Part shown: piece after piece, positions 25,451 to 37,644 of the stretch
Layout of the letters: the number at the start of each line of letters is the position of its first letter
How positions within the stretch are numbered: the first letter of the stretch is position 1
Assembly: GCA_023213395.1 (NCBI GenBank)
Contig: CM041465.1
Location: forward strand, 60,829,741-60,893,740
Source: Cycas panzhihuaensis
Lineage: Eukaryota; Cycadophyta
DNA length: 64,000 nucleotides
Direction of reading: 5' to 3'
The notes under the pieces: generated by a model
What the model was told of the DNA's origin: nothing
Database searches by the model: none
What the model saw: the letters and a program-made list of their open reading frames with translations, nothing else
Made by a program: the position numbers and the translations under genes

Positions 25451-25959
25451 AAGGGAAAGGTGCAGTTTTATTAGTTCAAGCTCAATGTAAAGTAATTCAT
25501 GCACCCTTGCTCTATGGGCACTTCTAGTGCTAGTTTTTCCTAATTCATCTAGTCACATATCCTTATGTAGCTGGTAGGATTTACAAAACCTTGAGTTTAG
25601 AATGAGGTTTTTATTTCCACAGCCTATTAATCTTTATTTTGATCTTGAAATGGATCATGTAAAATGTTTGACACAAAGGAAGTTGACAATATTAGAGAAG
25701 ATGGGCTAGCCACTAATGTTGGAGTTGGTGGTCCTTCTACTATGGATTTGCCTTTGTTAACTTGGCTCTTCCCAAATGATAGTGCTGGACGTGCATATAT
25801 TAGTTATGAGTCATAGCTTGTATCCTCTAAGGCTCTATTATTAGATTCTAAGATCTTGAGTAATTGTTGAGCATCTCCCCCCCTAAATTTTAGAATCTAG
25901 ACATCAAATTCAGTAGCATCATTAAATCAGTATGAAGGTATCTTAGAGTCAAGTCTAAG

Positions 25960-27260
25960 TAATTGATCTTCAGTCTCTATAAAGATAACATCTCTAGTGA
26001 TAATAATTTTATACTATGAAGGTAGGAAAACCTTGTACCCCTTTTTGTCCATAGGAAATCTGACAAAGATACCTTTGAGGCTCTATCTTGGAGCTTATTT
26101 TTATGTTCCTTTAGAATGTAAGCGTAACAAGTAGAGCTAAAAATTCTGAAGTGGGAGATAGAGGGGGTTTGTCCATACCACATTTTATATAGAGAGGGGT
26201 CAAGCTTAGAGGGACTAATAGTGTTGATGTAGTACACGATAGTCCAGATAGCCTTGGTCTAAAGATAGATAGGGACATTCTTATATACCAGCATAGCATG
26301 AGCCATGTTCATGATGGTCCTATTCGTACACCCAACAACTCCATTTTGCTAGAGTGTACTTACAACAATGGTCAGATATTTGATCCCATGGTGACATAGG
26401 TATGATTTAAACTTATTAAAGGTGTACTCACCATCATTGTCAGTCTTGAGTATTTTGATCTTAAATCTAGATTCATTTTCCATGCAGCCCTTGAAAGCTT
26501 GAAACATAGAAAAGGCTTCATCTTTCTTTGCAAGAAAAGAAACCCATAGTTTCCTTGGTAAATTTATCAATAAAAGTAATATAGTACCACTTCTATTTGA
26601 GAGAAGGAATGGGCATAGGAACACATATATCTATGTGTATAATCTATAAAGGTTAGCTAGATTCCCACTAACTATGAGGAATGGGTTATCTTTGAGATTT
26701 GGCAATGATACATGCTTTGCATTTGAAGGGCTTAGAGGAGAGCCTAGGCATACCAGGAAGAGTGGTATGTAGTTCTCTTAAATGATCAATTTTGATATGG
26801 CCCATACAAGCATGCCATAGAGCCACTTGGGATAACTTTTGAGGAGTCAGGGTTGTGGTAAAAGAAGAGTCATCATCAACATAGTTAGCTTGAGAGGATG
26901 GTGAGCCAGTTAGATGAAAAAGTTTGCCATCAAGAATTTTGATCATAACCATAACATTTGAAGGAGAGTAAATGATACTAAGAGTTTGATTATCTGTAAT
27001 TACACTCATATCAAATCCATGAGAGACAAGAGTGGATAGGGAGAGCAGGTTCTACTTTAGAGTAGGAATATATAAAACATCAACAAGGGTAAAATTTGGA
27101 AGGCCTGGGAGTTTTAGGCAAACAATTCCAAGTCCTTCAACTGATTGAGATGATTTGTTGGCCATGGATATAACACCATGAACTTCAGAGTTAAAATCCT
27201 AAAAGAACTAGTAATAACAAGTCATATGTTATGTTGCTCTAGCATCCATGATCTAAGATA
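25960..27260 (-). pseudogene. C3 protease, pre-integrase and integrase, broken
   Basis: Protease remnants near 27030-27260 include DVLYIP..K and NLLSLSTLVSHGFDMSV. The open segment 26686-27009 carries the rest of protease and the pre-integrase phrase ALWHACMGHIKIDHLRELH, then FKCKACIIAKSQR. Integrase follows at 26349-26624 (KDEAFSMFQAFKGCMENESR, ILKTDNDGEYTFNKF) and 25977-26237 (YYINTISPSKLDPSLYKMWY, PSISHFRIFSSTCYAYI). The frames shift between segments. Confidence 0.9.
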
Positions 27261-27479
27261 AAATATTTGAGGTAGCACTATTTGCAACTCCAAGTGGTGA
27301 AGGTAAAAGTGAATAAGCATAGCCACAATGAGCCTCTCAACAACATTTGATGAAGTGGTCCCAATTCTTTGAAGGTGTGCATGAGCAAATTGTGTTCTAC
27401 CAAAAGCATCTTCAAAAGAAGTATTATCAACATTATGTACACCATGGAACTATTGATAGCTTGGTAGTTTATTGGTGGT

Positions 27480-28445
27480 AGTTCTATAAGTTTTGGAATA
27501 GTGTCCTTTTTTATGATACATTTGGCACATAATTATTTAATTTCTAGTCCCATAAGAAGTATTAGGCTAGTTGGATTGTCTCTGATTACTAGATCTAGGT
27601 CTAGGTTAATTATTTTGGCCTTGGCCTTGATACTATTTTTGTTGGAGTTGAGGAGCCTATTGACCAAGATGACATTGTTCTTATTATCTACTCCTACTGC
27701 TTTTGTAAGAATTACCACCTCTGTAAGAGTATTGACTTTGATTTTTGGTATAAACAAGATCTTCTTCTACTTCAAAAGAAACATTGACTGGATCTGATGT
27801 AGTGGCAAAGTTGGTATCAAAGGTCTCATCAAATTCAACAAACTTATCATCAAAAGCCTCAAAGTTTAGGATCTTGAAAGTACCACTATATTGAAGACTT
27901 CCCAATAGATTTTTATAATATGGGATATGGAGACATGACTAAATCAAGAAAGCCCATGTAATACATTAAGTTTTAAAATATTTATTAATGAATTACTTAA
28001 TTAGATGAAGGAGATTAATTATCTCACTTGCATGTCCTTTCTGCATTTTTAATTTGTTTATCTTCAACACTAAGTGGATAAATTCTAAGTCTAATTTAGT
28101 ATTAAAATTCTTCTTGAGAACTTCAAGAATTATTCATGTTGTATTATGTACGGCTTCATCAATGAGATTATGTAGGGAATAATCAGTGATAAGAAGTATC
28201 CTTACAAGTATTTTTTCATCATCAAGTTCCCATTAGCATTTGGCTATAACTTTAGTAGGAACAGTTAGAGCATCTCCTCCAAAAATAGTTATGGTAGCTA
28301 TAGTATCAATAAATGGTATAGTTTATAAGTGATCTCTTTAAAGACCTTCATACTTTACAACATTTCTAATACCAATGAATCACATGTCCTAATTTTCTTT
28401 CCCTTTAAGAATGCAGTTTATATTTTGCTTGAACTGTGAAGACAT
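27480..28445 (-). pseudogene. C3 gag, broken
   Basis: Starts MSSQFKQNINCILKGKEN at 28445, the same start as C4 gag. Followed by a UBN2-like core (FNTKLDLEFIHLVLKINKLK), FDDKFVEFDETFDTNFATT, a Gln/Arg-rich region, and a zinc knuckle at about 27495-27545 read as MCQMYHKKGHYSKTYRT. The second and fourth CCHC Cys residues are both Tyr (TGT to TAT), while C4 keeps CDWCNRKGHLPKDC. RNA-binding would be lost. Confidence 0.88.
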
Positions 28446-30492
28446 GGTGTCTTTTAAGAAGGGAAGAAATGAACAAAGGACTATAAAAGTGGTGGCAATA
28501 AATGACCAATCACTATTTACAAATAGAAGATGTAATGAAGCAATGTAGCAAAAGGAAGAAGAAGTGAGAATGATTACTCAAAGATGAAGGGAGAAACTTA
28601 GAGAAAAGTTACAAATACTTATGACAAATATTAACCTGATATAGTAGGAATGTGAGAAGCACTATGAAAAAAATTAGCTACTAACACTTATTGTAAATAT
28701 TAACTTAATGCAGCAGAAATATGAGAAGCACTATGATGAAAATTGGGCACTAATAATTATGGCAAATATTAACCTGATGCAGCAGGAATATGAGAAGTAT
28801 TATGATTGTGATTACACTATGAATCACTTTTTACAAATAAGTAAGTGATCAATATACAAGATTATAGGCCAATATGGAAGCTGATATCATTAGGTGTATA
28901 CAACTTGAAACTCAAATCTAGGATGTATAATCAACCCAATAACCTCTAACTTATGTCCAACATATAATTGAAGTTGTTGAAGGGATGTTTAGGCTTCTAA
29001 TAGAATTAAGTTAGCCTTCACTTATAATACCTATAATTATACTTAGTGATGAAATCCAAGTCAAAATGGAGTTTAGGTACTCCTCATCCTTACCTAATTC
29101 ACCACAAAGAGTGGTATGTACATACTGATGGCTATGACAGATATTAGATTGAGTATATTTTAATCTTGTATTAAAGTTTTATTTTTCTCAGTTAGTTATT
29201 AAGATGATCCCTGATTGAGGCATGATTGTATGGCTAACCAATCCTCACCAATATTCTAGTTTAGTTCAGTCCTAACTTGAAACCCACACCTTCTTTATGG
29301 CATGGCATTTTACCAACCAAGGTATCTCAACCTTGGTGAGTGTATGAACATGTATAAGATGGTAGAAAATAACGTACATGATGTGTTCCTTTTAGGGAGA
29401 GTGAAAATATTATCAAATTTGCATCAAATGTATATATAACTAAAACTAGAGTGCTTACTTGGAGTGTCTTTAAAGTGCTTACTTGAAGTGATTTTGGAGT
29501 GATGAAATGCAATTATGATAAGTGAGTGAGGACACCAGATATTTCTCTAATCTAGATGTGTTTTTACTCACTTTTGTAATGGAATTTTAAGCTTTATAAA
29601 AAGAAGGAAGATATTTTCTTCACTTTTTTTTTTTTAAACAAAAAAGTAGTCTTTAGTAAAATAGCAATAACTTTCTCCCACAATAACAAAATTAAGTGCC
29701 AATTTTTGTGCTACAAACTAGACTTAGAGATGTATCTTCAGGAAGTATAATTAGGTCAAAATAAGTACTACAAAATTTTTGGTAGTCTCACAAAATTGGC
29801 AGAATATATTTTTCTAAAATTCTTACTAAAAATAACTACTATTTACTAAAATAGCAATAACTTTCTTATACGACAACGAAATTGGGTGCTAGTTTTTGTG
29901 CTAGAAACTAGACTTAGAGCCTCATCTTTAGTAATTAGAATTAGGTCAATTGGAGATCTGTAGATTTTTTTGTAGACCTATGAATTTTAGCAAGTAGATT
30001 TTATATTTGTAGAAATTTTAGCTTACAAAAATCTCATCAATACATGATACCATATGAAATTTCCATTATTTTTTTATCACCAAGATCCCAATATGGGCAA
30101 GGTGAGACAATACAATGATAGATATTTTAAGTGGCTCTAAATTCTTAAAAAAAGGTTGGTAGAACCTCCCCTTATAATCATTCTTCTAAAAGTTAGAAAA
30201 TTTTTTGCAACATTTCCTCTTGTTAAATGGACAAAAAGAGGGGAAAGAAAAGAAGAATAAGATAGCATAAATAGCTACCAAAGTATTGGAATCCTTGGGC
30301 CTTACAACTCCTTGTATTGTGCTTCCAAACCTGTAAAAGAGAAAGGGAAAGCAAACAATATTAAATATGTTATAATAAAAACTTAGAAATATTTTAAATC
30401 CACTTTCATAATCTCCTTTACCACATGGATTATAGGGGAGAAGGAAGTGATGGCTCCATTACAAGTGTAAGTAAGGAATATAAAGGAAGTGA
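28446..30492 (-). other. C3 5' leader, non-coding
   Basis: About 2 kb between primer site and gag. It contains three degenerate direct copies (roughly 28610-28800) of a unit like 'caaatattaacctgatgcagcaggaatatgagaag', and two copies near 29690-29740 and 29875-29925 of 'ttttgtgctagaaactagac'. No open frame of note. Confidence 0.65.
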
Positions 30493-30504
30493 ACTTTGAT
30501 ACCA
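30493..30504 (-). promoter_or_regulatory. C3 primer binding site
   Basis: ACTTTGATACCA on the plus strand, TGGTATCAAAGT on the minus strand: two transitions from the tRNA-Met site; two bases from the 5' LTR. Confidence 0.85.
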
Positions 30505-30506
30505 CA

Positions 30507-30805
30507 TGAAAATAATGGACCTATCCTTTATTTCCATGGGCTAAAAACAAAGACAAACATGGGAGCAAGAGAGACTTGAGAGAAAGAGAGTAGCTCTCAC
30601 AAAATAGGGAGGTAAAAATGAGCCTCCTCCATTAAGCTTTTACTTTTATATTGAGTGAGGGAGCATTAAAGTTAGGTGAAATGAAATTATACATAATGCA
30701 TATAAAAGTGTATTTCACTTAAGTGATCTAATTTAAAGTTCACTTACGACCCCTTTTAGAAATAATCAACTAATATAATGACTTTGCGACATTAACCCCA
30801 TTTCA
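30507..30805 (-). repeat. C3 5' LTR
   Basis: 299 bp, TGAAAATAATGGACC ... CCATTTCA; colinear with 23170-23467 (block 'gagagaaagagagtagctct' in both). Confidence 0.93.
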
Positions 30806-30810
30806 ATTTC

Positions 30811-31137
30811 GATATCTGTATCTAAAATTACGACTCTTTGAAATTGAGGTAATAGATCTATCTAAAAAATGCAATGACAAAAAGCTACCAAAATTAAATC
30901 TACCAGAATTTCTATAACATTTTGCTAAAACCAATACTATGACCACTCAAAATTTATGGAACATGTATTTTTGTCTTAAAATATTTATTAATTCTTAAAA
31001 AATCTTTTATTTGGGCTCCCAATGAGTAGAACTTTTGCATGCCAAAAACCCTTAAAAAAAAAAAAAATATATTTTAGCACTTGTAGTAAAAAAGATCCCT
31101 AACTATTATATAGATTAGAAATAGATATGATACCACT
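30811..31137 (-). other. B leader, 5' part, with decayed primer site
   Basis: Continues the B leader interrupted by C3 at 23164. Matches X near 42425-42600 ('gactctttgaaattgaggt' against 'ggctctttgaagctgaggt'; 'cgaccactcaaa' type block). GATATGATACCA at 31124-31135 is a decayed minus-strand primer site (TGGTATCATATC) two bases before the LTR. Confidence 0.7.
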
Positions 31138-31398
31138 TGTTATGGGTCTAAACCTATAACCATTCAAGATAAATAAATATTAATACAAATGGAAGAAATT
31201 AAATAAAAAAAAAGGTAAGGTTTTGAAGAACATTCATTAATATAACATCATATTATATATCCCTCTTTATAATAGAGTGGGGTATATATAACACTCACCC
31301 CCACATTATTATATTCCTACCTTTATGTCAACCAATCCCTTAACCTCATATTATGAAGAATCACAACCTTCTCTAACATGTAGTGAAGACTCACCATA
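31138..31398 (-). repeat. B 5' LTR
   Basis: About 261 bp, TGTTATGGGTCT ... TCACCATA, followed by TSD TACTC (31399-31403). Confidence 0.88.
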
Positions 31399-31403
31399 TA
31401 CTC

Positions 31404-33046
31404 TTATCTAGGCATATTAGGAAAATAGTATAAAGGAGTGGTCAAGCAAGTAACAATGTAAAAATAAAACAAGCAATAAAATATCCTAAAGTTTAAATGT
31501 ACTTACACTTAGCTTTCCTCTAAATAATTACATACATTAATCTAAATGAATATACAAGCAAACTTGGCATGCAAACAAAATGAAATGAGGAGAGAAGGAT
31601 GAGAAAAGAAGGGTATTGTTCTTTTACTTCTTTGGTTTGTCTTTTCCTCTTTTGCTTTATGTCTTTTAGCTTTTTCATATTTAGGACTTTATTTTTTTTA
31701 GGGGGGGTAGGGGGGGATGGTCTAAAAAGTGCTTTAAATAAAAATAGCATTCTAACTCATCATCAAACAAGATAAGGTATATGAAGAGGATGATAGGTCA
31801 ATCCTCTCATTACACAAAAGATTAAAAATGCATCACTCAAAAGGAGAATGCAAAACTAACAGTTATTAATCAAATGGGAGCAAATTAAAGCATCAAATAT
31901 AAAATGCAAACCTAAAAAGAAAGCATAAAATAAGAAAGAGTAACATGCAGTAATTATACTTGAGTGAGAAGGAGATGAGCACCTTAGATTCATGCTTAGA
32001 AGGCCATGGAATCAACTTGTATTACTAGTGGATGAAAGGAAATGAGAGGTAATGAGCATAGCATTTAAACATTTTGAAATTATGTAAGTGTGATTTGTCC
32101 CAAATCAAAGCCATAATGAAGGCTAAGTGATTTTATTAGAAGCCCAATCACTATTGGAATACTAATGTTCTTTCTTATGTTTTATCCATAAAGCATACTA
32201 GGGCCTCTTAAGTGTGATTAAGGGTTACGTGTCATGATCTTTCTTTTGTCTTAAAGTGACACTTCACATACATGTACTAAACCTTTCTTGTAAATCTTAT
32301 ATATTTATATAAGAGAGAATCTCTCACCCATCATTAATGAAGAAAACATTTTCTATTTATACTACTTTTTAATACAATATCATAGCAACTTTGTTAGGGC
32401 ACATAGGAAAGGCTAATTTGTGAAAGAATATAAAGAGAGAATTGAAGAAAAATCCTAAAGAAATTAGTGTTATTATTTTTGTTGAGTAAAGTCTAAAAAT
32501 AATGTATGATCTATTATATGACTTCCTATACAAATCTATATAATTCTATATGGACATAATTCAAAGTGCTTAATTGTGATAAAAATTTACTAGCTTTGAC
32601 ATCTTACTAAGAGGAGTCTATTATCCCAAAGGGTTGTTATCAAATTTATTCTCTATAAGCAAGAAATTGGCCAAAAATGAGGGCATGGATTCAAACATTC
32701 CTGTATAAAATTTTCTCTCTTTTTTTTTCTTTTATTTTAATAGATAAAATTAGTCTTAAACTCTTTCTCTCGATACACATTTTCTATCAAGAATAAATTT
32801 GCAAGGGCTTTTTATGGATTTTCAAAGAAATAAGTAAAAAATCCTTTCAAACCCTAGTTGCCATTCAAAATGTTGAGACAATTTATGGACAAACTATAAG
32901 TTTAATCAAAAAATAATCTATAGATTTAGAAAGGAACTACAAAGGGTTTTGATTTGAGATAGTTTTTTGGGTGATTATATGTTTTTTTTTTTTTTGGTAC
33001 AATCATATGAGTCTAACCTATTCATGATACAAAATAATCTTTTACA
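31404..33046. other. Unrecognised flank of B and possible 5' LTR of C8
   Basis: No protein motif. A run of T then G (31688-31716, '..ttttttagggggggtagg..') stands out from the AT-rich background. The segment ending TTTTACA at 33046 should be the end of the C8 5' LTR, because a degenerate primer site and a gag start follow. A TG start could be at 32393 (TGTTAGGGCACATAGG), but no partner LTR is available to prove it. Confidence 0.35.
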
Positions 33047-33073
33047 TGGTTTCTTATCATTTATATGATAAAA

Positions 33074-33960
33074 ATGGCCTCTATTAACTTAGTGGGAGAC
33101 TTTGAAAAATTAAGAAGATAGAATAATAGTGCCTAGAAAATTAAAGTTGCTAAAAATGTTTGGGATCTTATCACAGGAAAGGAAACAAAACTAGGCACAA
33201 CTGACACTGTCAAGCTTGCTAGTTGGAAAGAAAAGGATAGATATGATTATGTAACCATTACTCTATTTATATAAGACTCTCTACTAACCTATATTAGTGA
33301 GATATCCTCATAAGTAGAGGCCTAAAAGACCTTTACTACTTTATACAATCAAGAAAATGAAGCTAGAATAATCAACATAAAAGAACAATTATATCAACTA
33401 CATCTAAAGGAAGGTAAACCAATCTTAGATTTTATTACAAAAGTTGTAAAAGATCATTTGACTTCTACTAGTAAGCACGTGTCTAATATGGAACTTGTTT
33501 ATCTCATCCTTAACAATCTATGAAAGTCATTTGATAACCTTGTTAATGATCTCACTATAGGAGGACAAGTTGAAAATATATCCTTTGATACTCTTTGTGG
33601 ATATTTGCTACAACAAGAATAAAGAATAAGAAGTAACTAAGATCGAAGACACTTTTATCTCTTGATTAATGATTGAAAGATAGGGTTAATCCAAAAGTCT
33701 TTCAAGAGGTAGAGGAAGATTCACATGAGGAAGATTAGTAGATACAAGATGCACATCATCAGGCACTTAAATCTGTTATCACTGTGGAAGATAGGGACAT
33801 CTTGTTAGCCATTATAAATCAATGGAAACTTACACTTGTTATCCCTGTGGGATATTTCACCATCTTACTGGTAATTATTTGCAAAGAAGATTAAAGATCT
33901 ATAAAGGAATATAAGCTAAAGGTAATTACAATAATGAGCAATTAAAAGATGAAGGTGAAG
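33074..33960 (+). pseudogene. C8 gag with two zinc knuckles, broken
   Basis: Starts MASINLVGDFEKLRR at 33074. Core motifs are VWDLITGKETKLG, TFTTLYNQENEARIINIKEQ and LVYLILNNL. Two consecutive CCHC knuckles follow: CYHCGR*GHLVSHYK (from 33774; last Cys is Tyr) and CYPCGIFHHLTGNY (from about 33838; last Cys is Tyr). A second knuckle is unusual for plant Copia gag and is not seen in the other elements here. Stops are mostly TAG/TAA in positions compatible with Gln or Trp. Confidence 0.8.
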
Positions 33961-33984
33961 AAACTACCTTCATTACTACTCTAG

Positions 33985-35330
33985 CTTCTTACATCTTAAA
34001 TAATGAGGATTGGTTTATAGACTCTAGGGCTTCAAATCACATGATAAGAAGAAAATACTAGCTCAAAACCATTCATCCATATTTCTCCAACAAGACAACA
34101 GATCTTGGAGATGACTTTTTCTTGCACATTAAAGGCAAAGAAACCATAACATTGAGGATCAATGAAAAAATAAAAAATATTGGTAATGTTCTATTTATCC
34201 TTGGGTTAAAGAAAAATATTCCTTTTGTATCTCAACTAAGAAAGAAAAACTTTGAGCCATCTTTTATAAAGATAACAAATGTTGCATTTTTGATATGAAG
34301 CAAAATGACATTATAATTATAGAAGGGATAAAGACTGATAAAGTCTATAAATTAGTCTCTACTCCCATTCTACATCACCTTGTTCAATCTCTTCTTGTAA
34401 AGTCTCTTATTATTCTTAACTTTAATAATAAAATGTGGCATTCCTTATATGGATATATTGTAAATGATAGGTTCAAAATGCTAAAAATACTAAATATGAT
34501 AAATGGATTCCCTTATGATATTTTATTTAGTTCATCTGTGTGTGAAGGTTTTATGATAGGATAGTAAAATAGATCCTAGTTTCAAGAAAGTATCTAGAGA
34601 GCACGAGAAAAGTTAGAATTGGTCCATGGTAATATATGTATACCAATGACACCAAATTTTGTTAATAGTGATGTATATTTTTTTACTTTAATAGATGAAT
34701 ATAGTAATAAAGCTTGGGTATTTTTTATCTTTAATAAATTTAAAGTTTTTGATATTTTTAAAGAATTCAAAGCCCAAATTGAGTTAGAAAGTGAACATAA
34801 AATTAAAATTCTTAGAACAAATAGAGGAAGGGAATATATATCAAATGTTTTCTTTAATATTTGTAAAATACATGGTATTTAGTAAGTAGCTCACTACTTC
34901 TTATACTCCATAACCAAATGGAGTAGTAGAAAGATTGAATAAAATTATATCTGAAATAGCCAAGTGTATTATAAAAAAAAAAAAAAAAAAAAGAGGGCCC
35001 AATGCATCTTGGGCTAAAGCTATTAATACAATTATATATCTTATAAATAGAAGTCACAGTAAAAATCTTTAAAAATCCTTAAAGTAGCCTGGTCAAGTAG
35101 AAAACCTAATGTGAGTCATCTTAGAGTTTTTGGGAGTATTTCCTATGTATATATTTTTTATTAAAGGAGGTCCAAATTAGATGACAAGAGCATTAAATAT
35201 GTTATGATTAGATGTAGTAATAAATCTAAAGAATATAAGTGTATAGATCCAAAAGTTAATAGAATTTATATCAATAGAGATGTCATTTAAAAAAAAAATA
35301 ACCTTGATAGAAAATGATTAGGTAAGTACT
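33985..35330 (+). pseudogene. C8 protease, pre-integrase and integrase, broken
   Basis: Protease active site: DWFIDSRASNHMI near 34008-34045 (family D-S-G/A-S). Then GNVLFILGLKKNIPFVSQLR. The open segment 34295-34564 covers the pre-integrase (KMWHSLYGYIVNDRFKML; family WHxRxGH) and the open segment 34619-34882 the integrase start (FFTLIDEYSNKAWVFFIFNK; IKILRTNRGREYISNVF, second Asp changed to Asn). An A-run at 34974-34992 follows the 'ERLNK' block and breaks the frame. Confidence 0.88.
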
Positions 35331-35459
35331 TCAAAAGGAAAAATAATTTAGGAAGAAACTATGGTAATTCTTAATAAAGAAGTTACATCTTAGGAAGAAA
35401 ATATCCTAGATAATAATCCTTAAGAGGTAAGAGAATAGGAAAATGATCCTCTAAGAGAA

Positions 35460-36331
35460 ACTATTAAGACTAGAAAAAGATTGCCTAAGTGGTATTTAAA
35501 AACTATGAAAGAATCAAAAGGAGATATTTTTTAGTAGAGAATAAGGTCTCAAAGACATCAAGCCTTAGTTTGCTCAATGAAACCTTAAAACTATGAAGAA
35601 ACCTATGAAAATTCATAATGACAAGAAGCTTTTAATAAGAAAATGCTCACTATAAAGCAAAATAATACTTGAGAACTTGTTTCTCTCCTTCTAAAGGTAA
35701 ACCAATTATAGGGTGCAAATAGGTTTACAAGATTAAAAACAATTGATGGCAATATTAAAAAATTTAAAGCTAGGCTAATGGAAAAAGGATATACTTAGAC
35801 TATATGCATTGACTATAAAGAAACATTTTCCCTAGTAGTAAAAATGATAACTATTCATATTGTTATAGCTATGGCAGCTCAGTATGGATAGGAAATTATA
35901 CAATTCAATGTAAAAAGTATTTTTTTAAATGGTGACTTAGATGAAGAAATTTATATGGAGCAGCCTATAAGATATATAAGGAAAGTAGAAGAACAACTAA
36001 TTTGTAAACTGAATAAGGAATTATATAGCCTAAAGTAAGCACCATAAGCCTAGTATGCAAAGTTAAATTATCATTTTAAGAAAAATGGATTCAAGAAATG
36101 TGAGTATGATCCAATCTTATATATATAAAATCAAAGAAATAACTTAATAACTATAATTATTATACATGTAGATAATATGATTGTTATAAGTAGTGATTAC
36201 GAAGTAATCAAATGGGTGAGAACATAGATGGAAATAAATTTTATAATAACAAATATGGATCTACTTCATTAATATCTTAGTATTGAAGTAAGTCAAGTAA
36301 CAAATGTTATCTTCATATCATAATCAAAATA
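35460..36331 (+). pseudogene. C8 reverse transcriptase, truncated
   Basis: Reads KKFKARLMEKGYT, DYKETFSLVVKM, IIQFNVKSIFLNGDLDEEIY, ICKLNKELYSLK, and the active site as IIIIHVDNMIVISSDY near 36155-36200 (YVDD to HVDN). It ends at 36331 in the C5 LTR. Confidence 0.85.
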
Positions 36332-36734
36332 TGTTAGAAACCTTACTAAAGTGGCCATTAATAGACTTGACCTCCTAATGATTAATATGGCATATCGTGT
36401 GTCATGTAATGAGATGTAAGTTAGTGAGGTTGATATGATGAATATAAAATGTTGTACATTGTGTAAACTTTTGTGTTATTATTGTGATCCATCTGATGTA
36501 ATATCAATGTATTATTCAAGGCACTTATGGGTTTATTTAAAGGGATCCAAAGTCCATTATATTGAAGGGTTATTCAGTAATCAATGTGATCAACAGATCT
36601 TTGTGGTGGGTATTATTCTTGAAAGTGTTTCCCACATAAATCTTGTATATTGTGTAATTCTTCTATTATGTGTTAGTTTCCTTTTGTTGCTTATTGTGTA
36701 CATAAATAATTCGATACATTATTGATTTCTAACA
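36332..36734 (+). repeat. C5 5' LTR
   Basis: 403 bp, TGTTAGAAACC ... TTTCTAACA. Its first 100 bp match 49217-49305, apart from about 12 extra bases after TGTTAG. A hydrophobic 96-residue frame at 36435-36725 lies wholly in the LTR and is not taken as a gene. Confidence 0.85.
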
Positions 36735-36746
36735 TGATATTAGAGC
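36735..36746 (+). promoter_or_regulatory. C5 primer binding site
   Basis: TGATATTAGAGC: two transitions (G-to-A, C-to-T) from TGGTATCAGAGC, directly after the LTR. Confidence 0.85.
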
Positions 36747-37644
36747 AAATGGTTATACACAAGTAGGCAAAGTTGGGCAGATTGATCAGATCATAGGTTA
36801 CTAGGTAGTGCTAGCTTAACCGTTTATTAAAGATTGACTTTTTTTCTGATAACTAGAAGAGCTACTATGGTAATGTAATGATAGCTTTTATTTGCAATAC
36901 AGGTGTTTTCCTAGTGTTAGATCTACTTTGTAGGTTCACATTCATTCTCTGAGCCATGAATGAAGTAGTTATTTCAATTGATTAATTGTTCACATCATAA
37001 GTGAAGGGTTAGAGAGTATATATAGATGATTCTTTACTACCCATTGGATGAAATTTGATATTATAGAGTTGACATTAGTTGAAAGAAGTCATAATCATCA
37101 TAGACATACATGTAGGAGATGTTGTTGGTTTAGTCTCAATTTAAGAAGGTCAAGACCGATGGTAATTTGTTAAGTGAGATATTAGTCAATAAACTTAGAT
37201 GCACTCATAGTTGACAAAGTTAGATAGATATTTTTTTATAATAGTTGATAGAGGTTGGCCATTACTGGAGAGATTTGTCAACAATAGTTTACAAGATAGT
37301 CGATGAAGTTAGATAGTCCATGAGATTATCAACGAAGCTTGACAAGCAATGAAATTATTGACAGAGTTGGTCATAGCCACAGATAATCAATAAGGTTTGG
37401 CATAGCCATAAATGGTTGATGAAGTGGTCATTACCTCAATCAACAAAGTTTGTCAATGTCATAGACATCAATTGATGAAGATGTCACTCAATAGAAAGAC
37501 ATAAGTGTTTTATGATTGTGCTGATTGATATAAGGCATCATTACATTTGTATATAAGTTGAGTGTTTCAAGTCAGACTTGTGAGGTATTTAGATAGTTCT
37601 GTCAAAGTGTGTTATAAGGTTCATATATTTTCTAGTATTTTATT

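Larger units (their letters stand above)
23170..30805 (-). mobile_element. Copia element C3 (minus strand), nested in B
   Basis: LTRs 23170-23467 and 30507-30805 are flanked by ATTTG (23165-23169) and ATTTC (30806-30810), a 5-bp duplication with one change. The insertion site is confirmed independently: joining the flanks restores the leader seen uninterrupted in X near 42410-42430. The interior has leader, gag, protease, integrase, RT and RNase H on the minus strand. Same family as C4 (55096-62677), but more decayed. Confidence 0.95.
21673..31398 (-). mobile_element. Element B: short non-autonomous LTR element (minus strand), interrupted by C3
   Basis: LTRs 21673-21936 and 31138-31398 are colinear and flanked by perfect TACTC repeats (21668-21672, 31399-31403). 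A primer-site remnant (31124-31135) and a purine tract at the other end give minus orientation. Removing nested C3 (23170-30805 plus its duplication) leaves only about 1.6 kb between the LTRs, without any gag-pol domain that I recognise. Its leader is homologous to that of element X at 42120-42719, although the two have different LTRs. Confidence 0.88.
33047..36331 (+). mobile_element. Copia element C8 (plus strand), truncated in RT by C5
   Basis: A possible primer remnant TGGTTTCTTATC (33047-33058) lies 15 bp before the gag start at 33074. Gag, protease, integrase and RT follow in Copia order, ending abruptly at 36331 where the C5 LTR begins with TGTTAG. The RNase H part and 3' LTR are not found in the window. 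Confidence 0.8.

Noticed and set aside
27501-27797. 98-codon plus-strand frame
   Set aside because: Shadow of the C3 gag reading on the minus strand.
28610-28800. Direct repeats with spacers resembling a CRISPR array
   Set aside because: Only three diverged copies in a retroelement leader of a plant genome; no array structure.
36435-36725. 96-codon hydrophobic frame
   Set aside because: Entirely within the C5 5' LTR.
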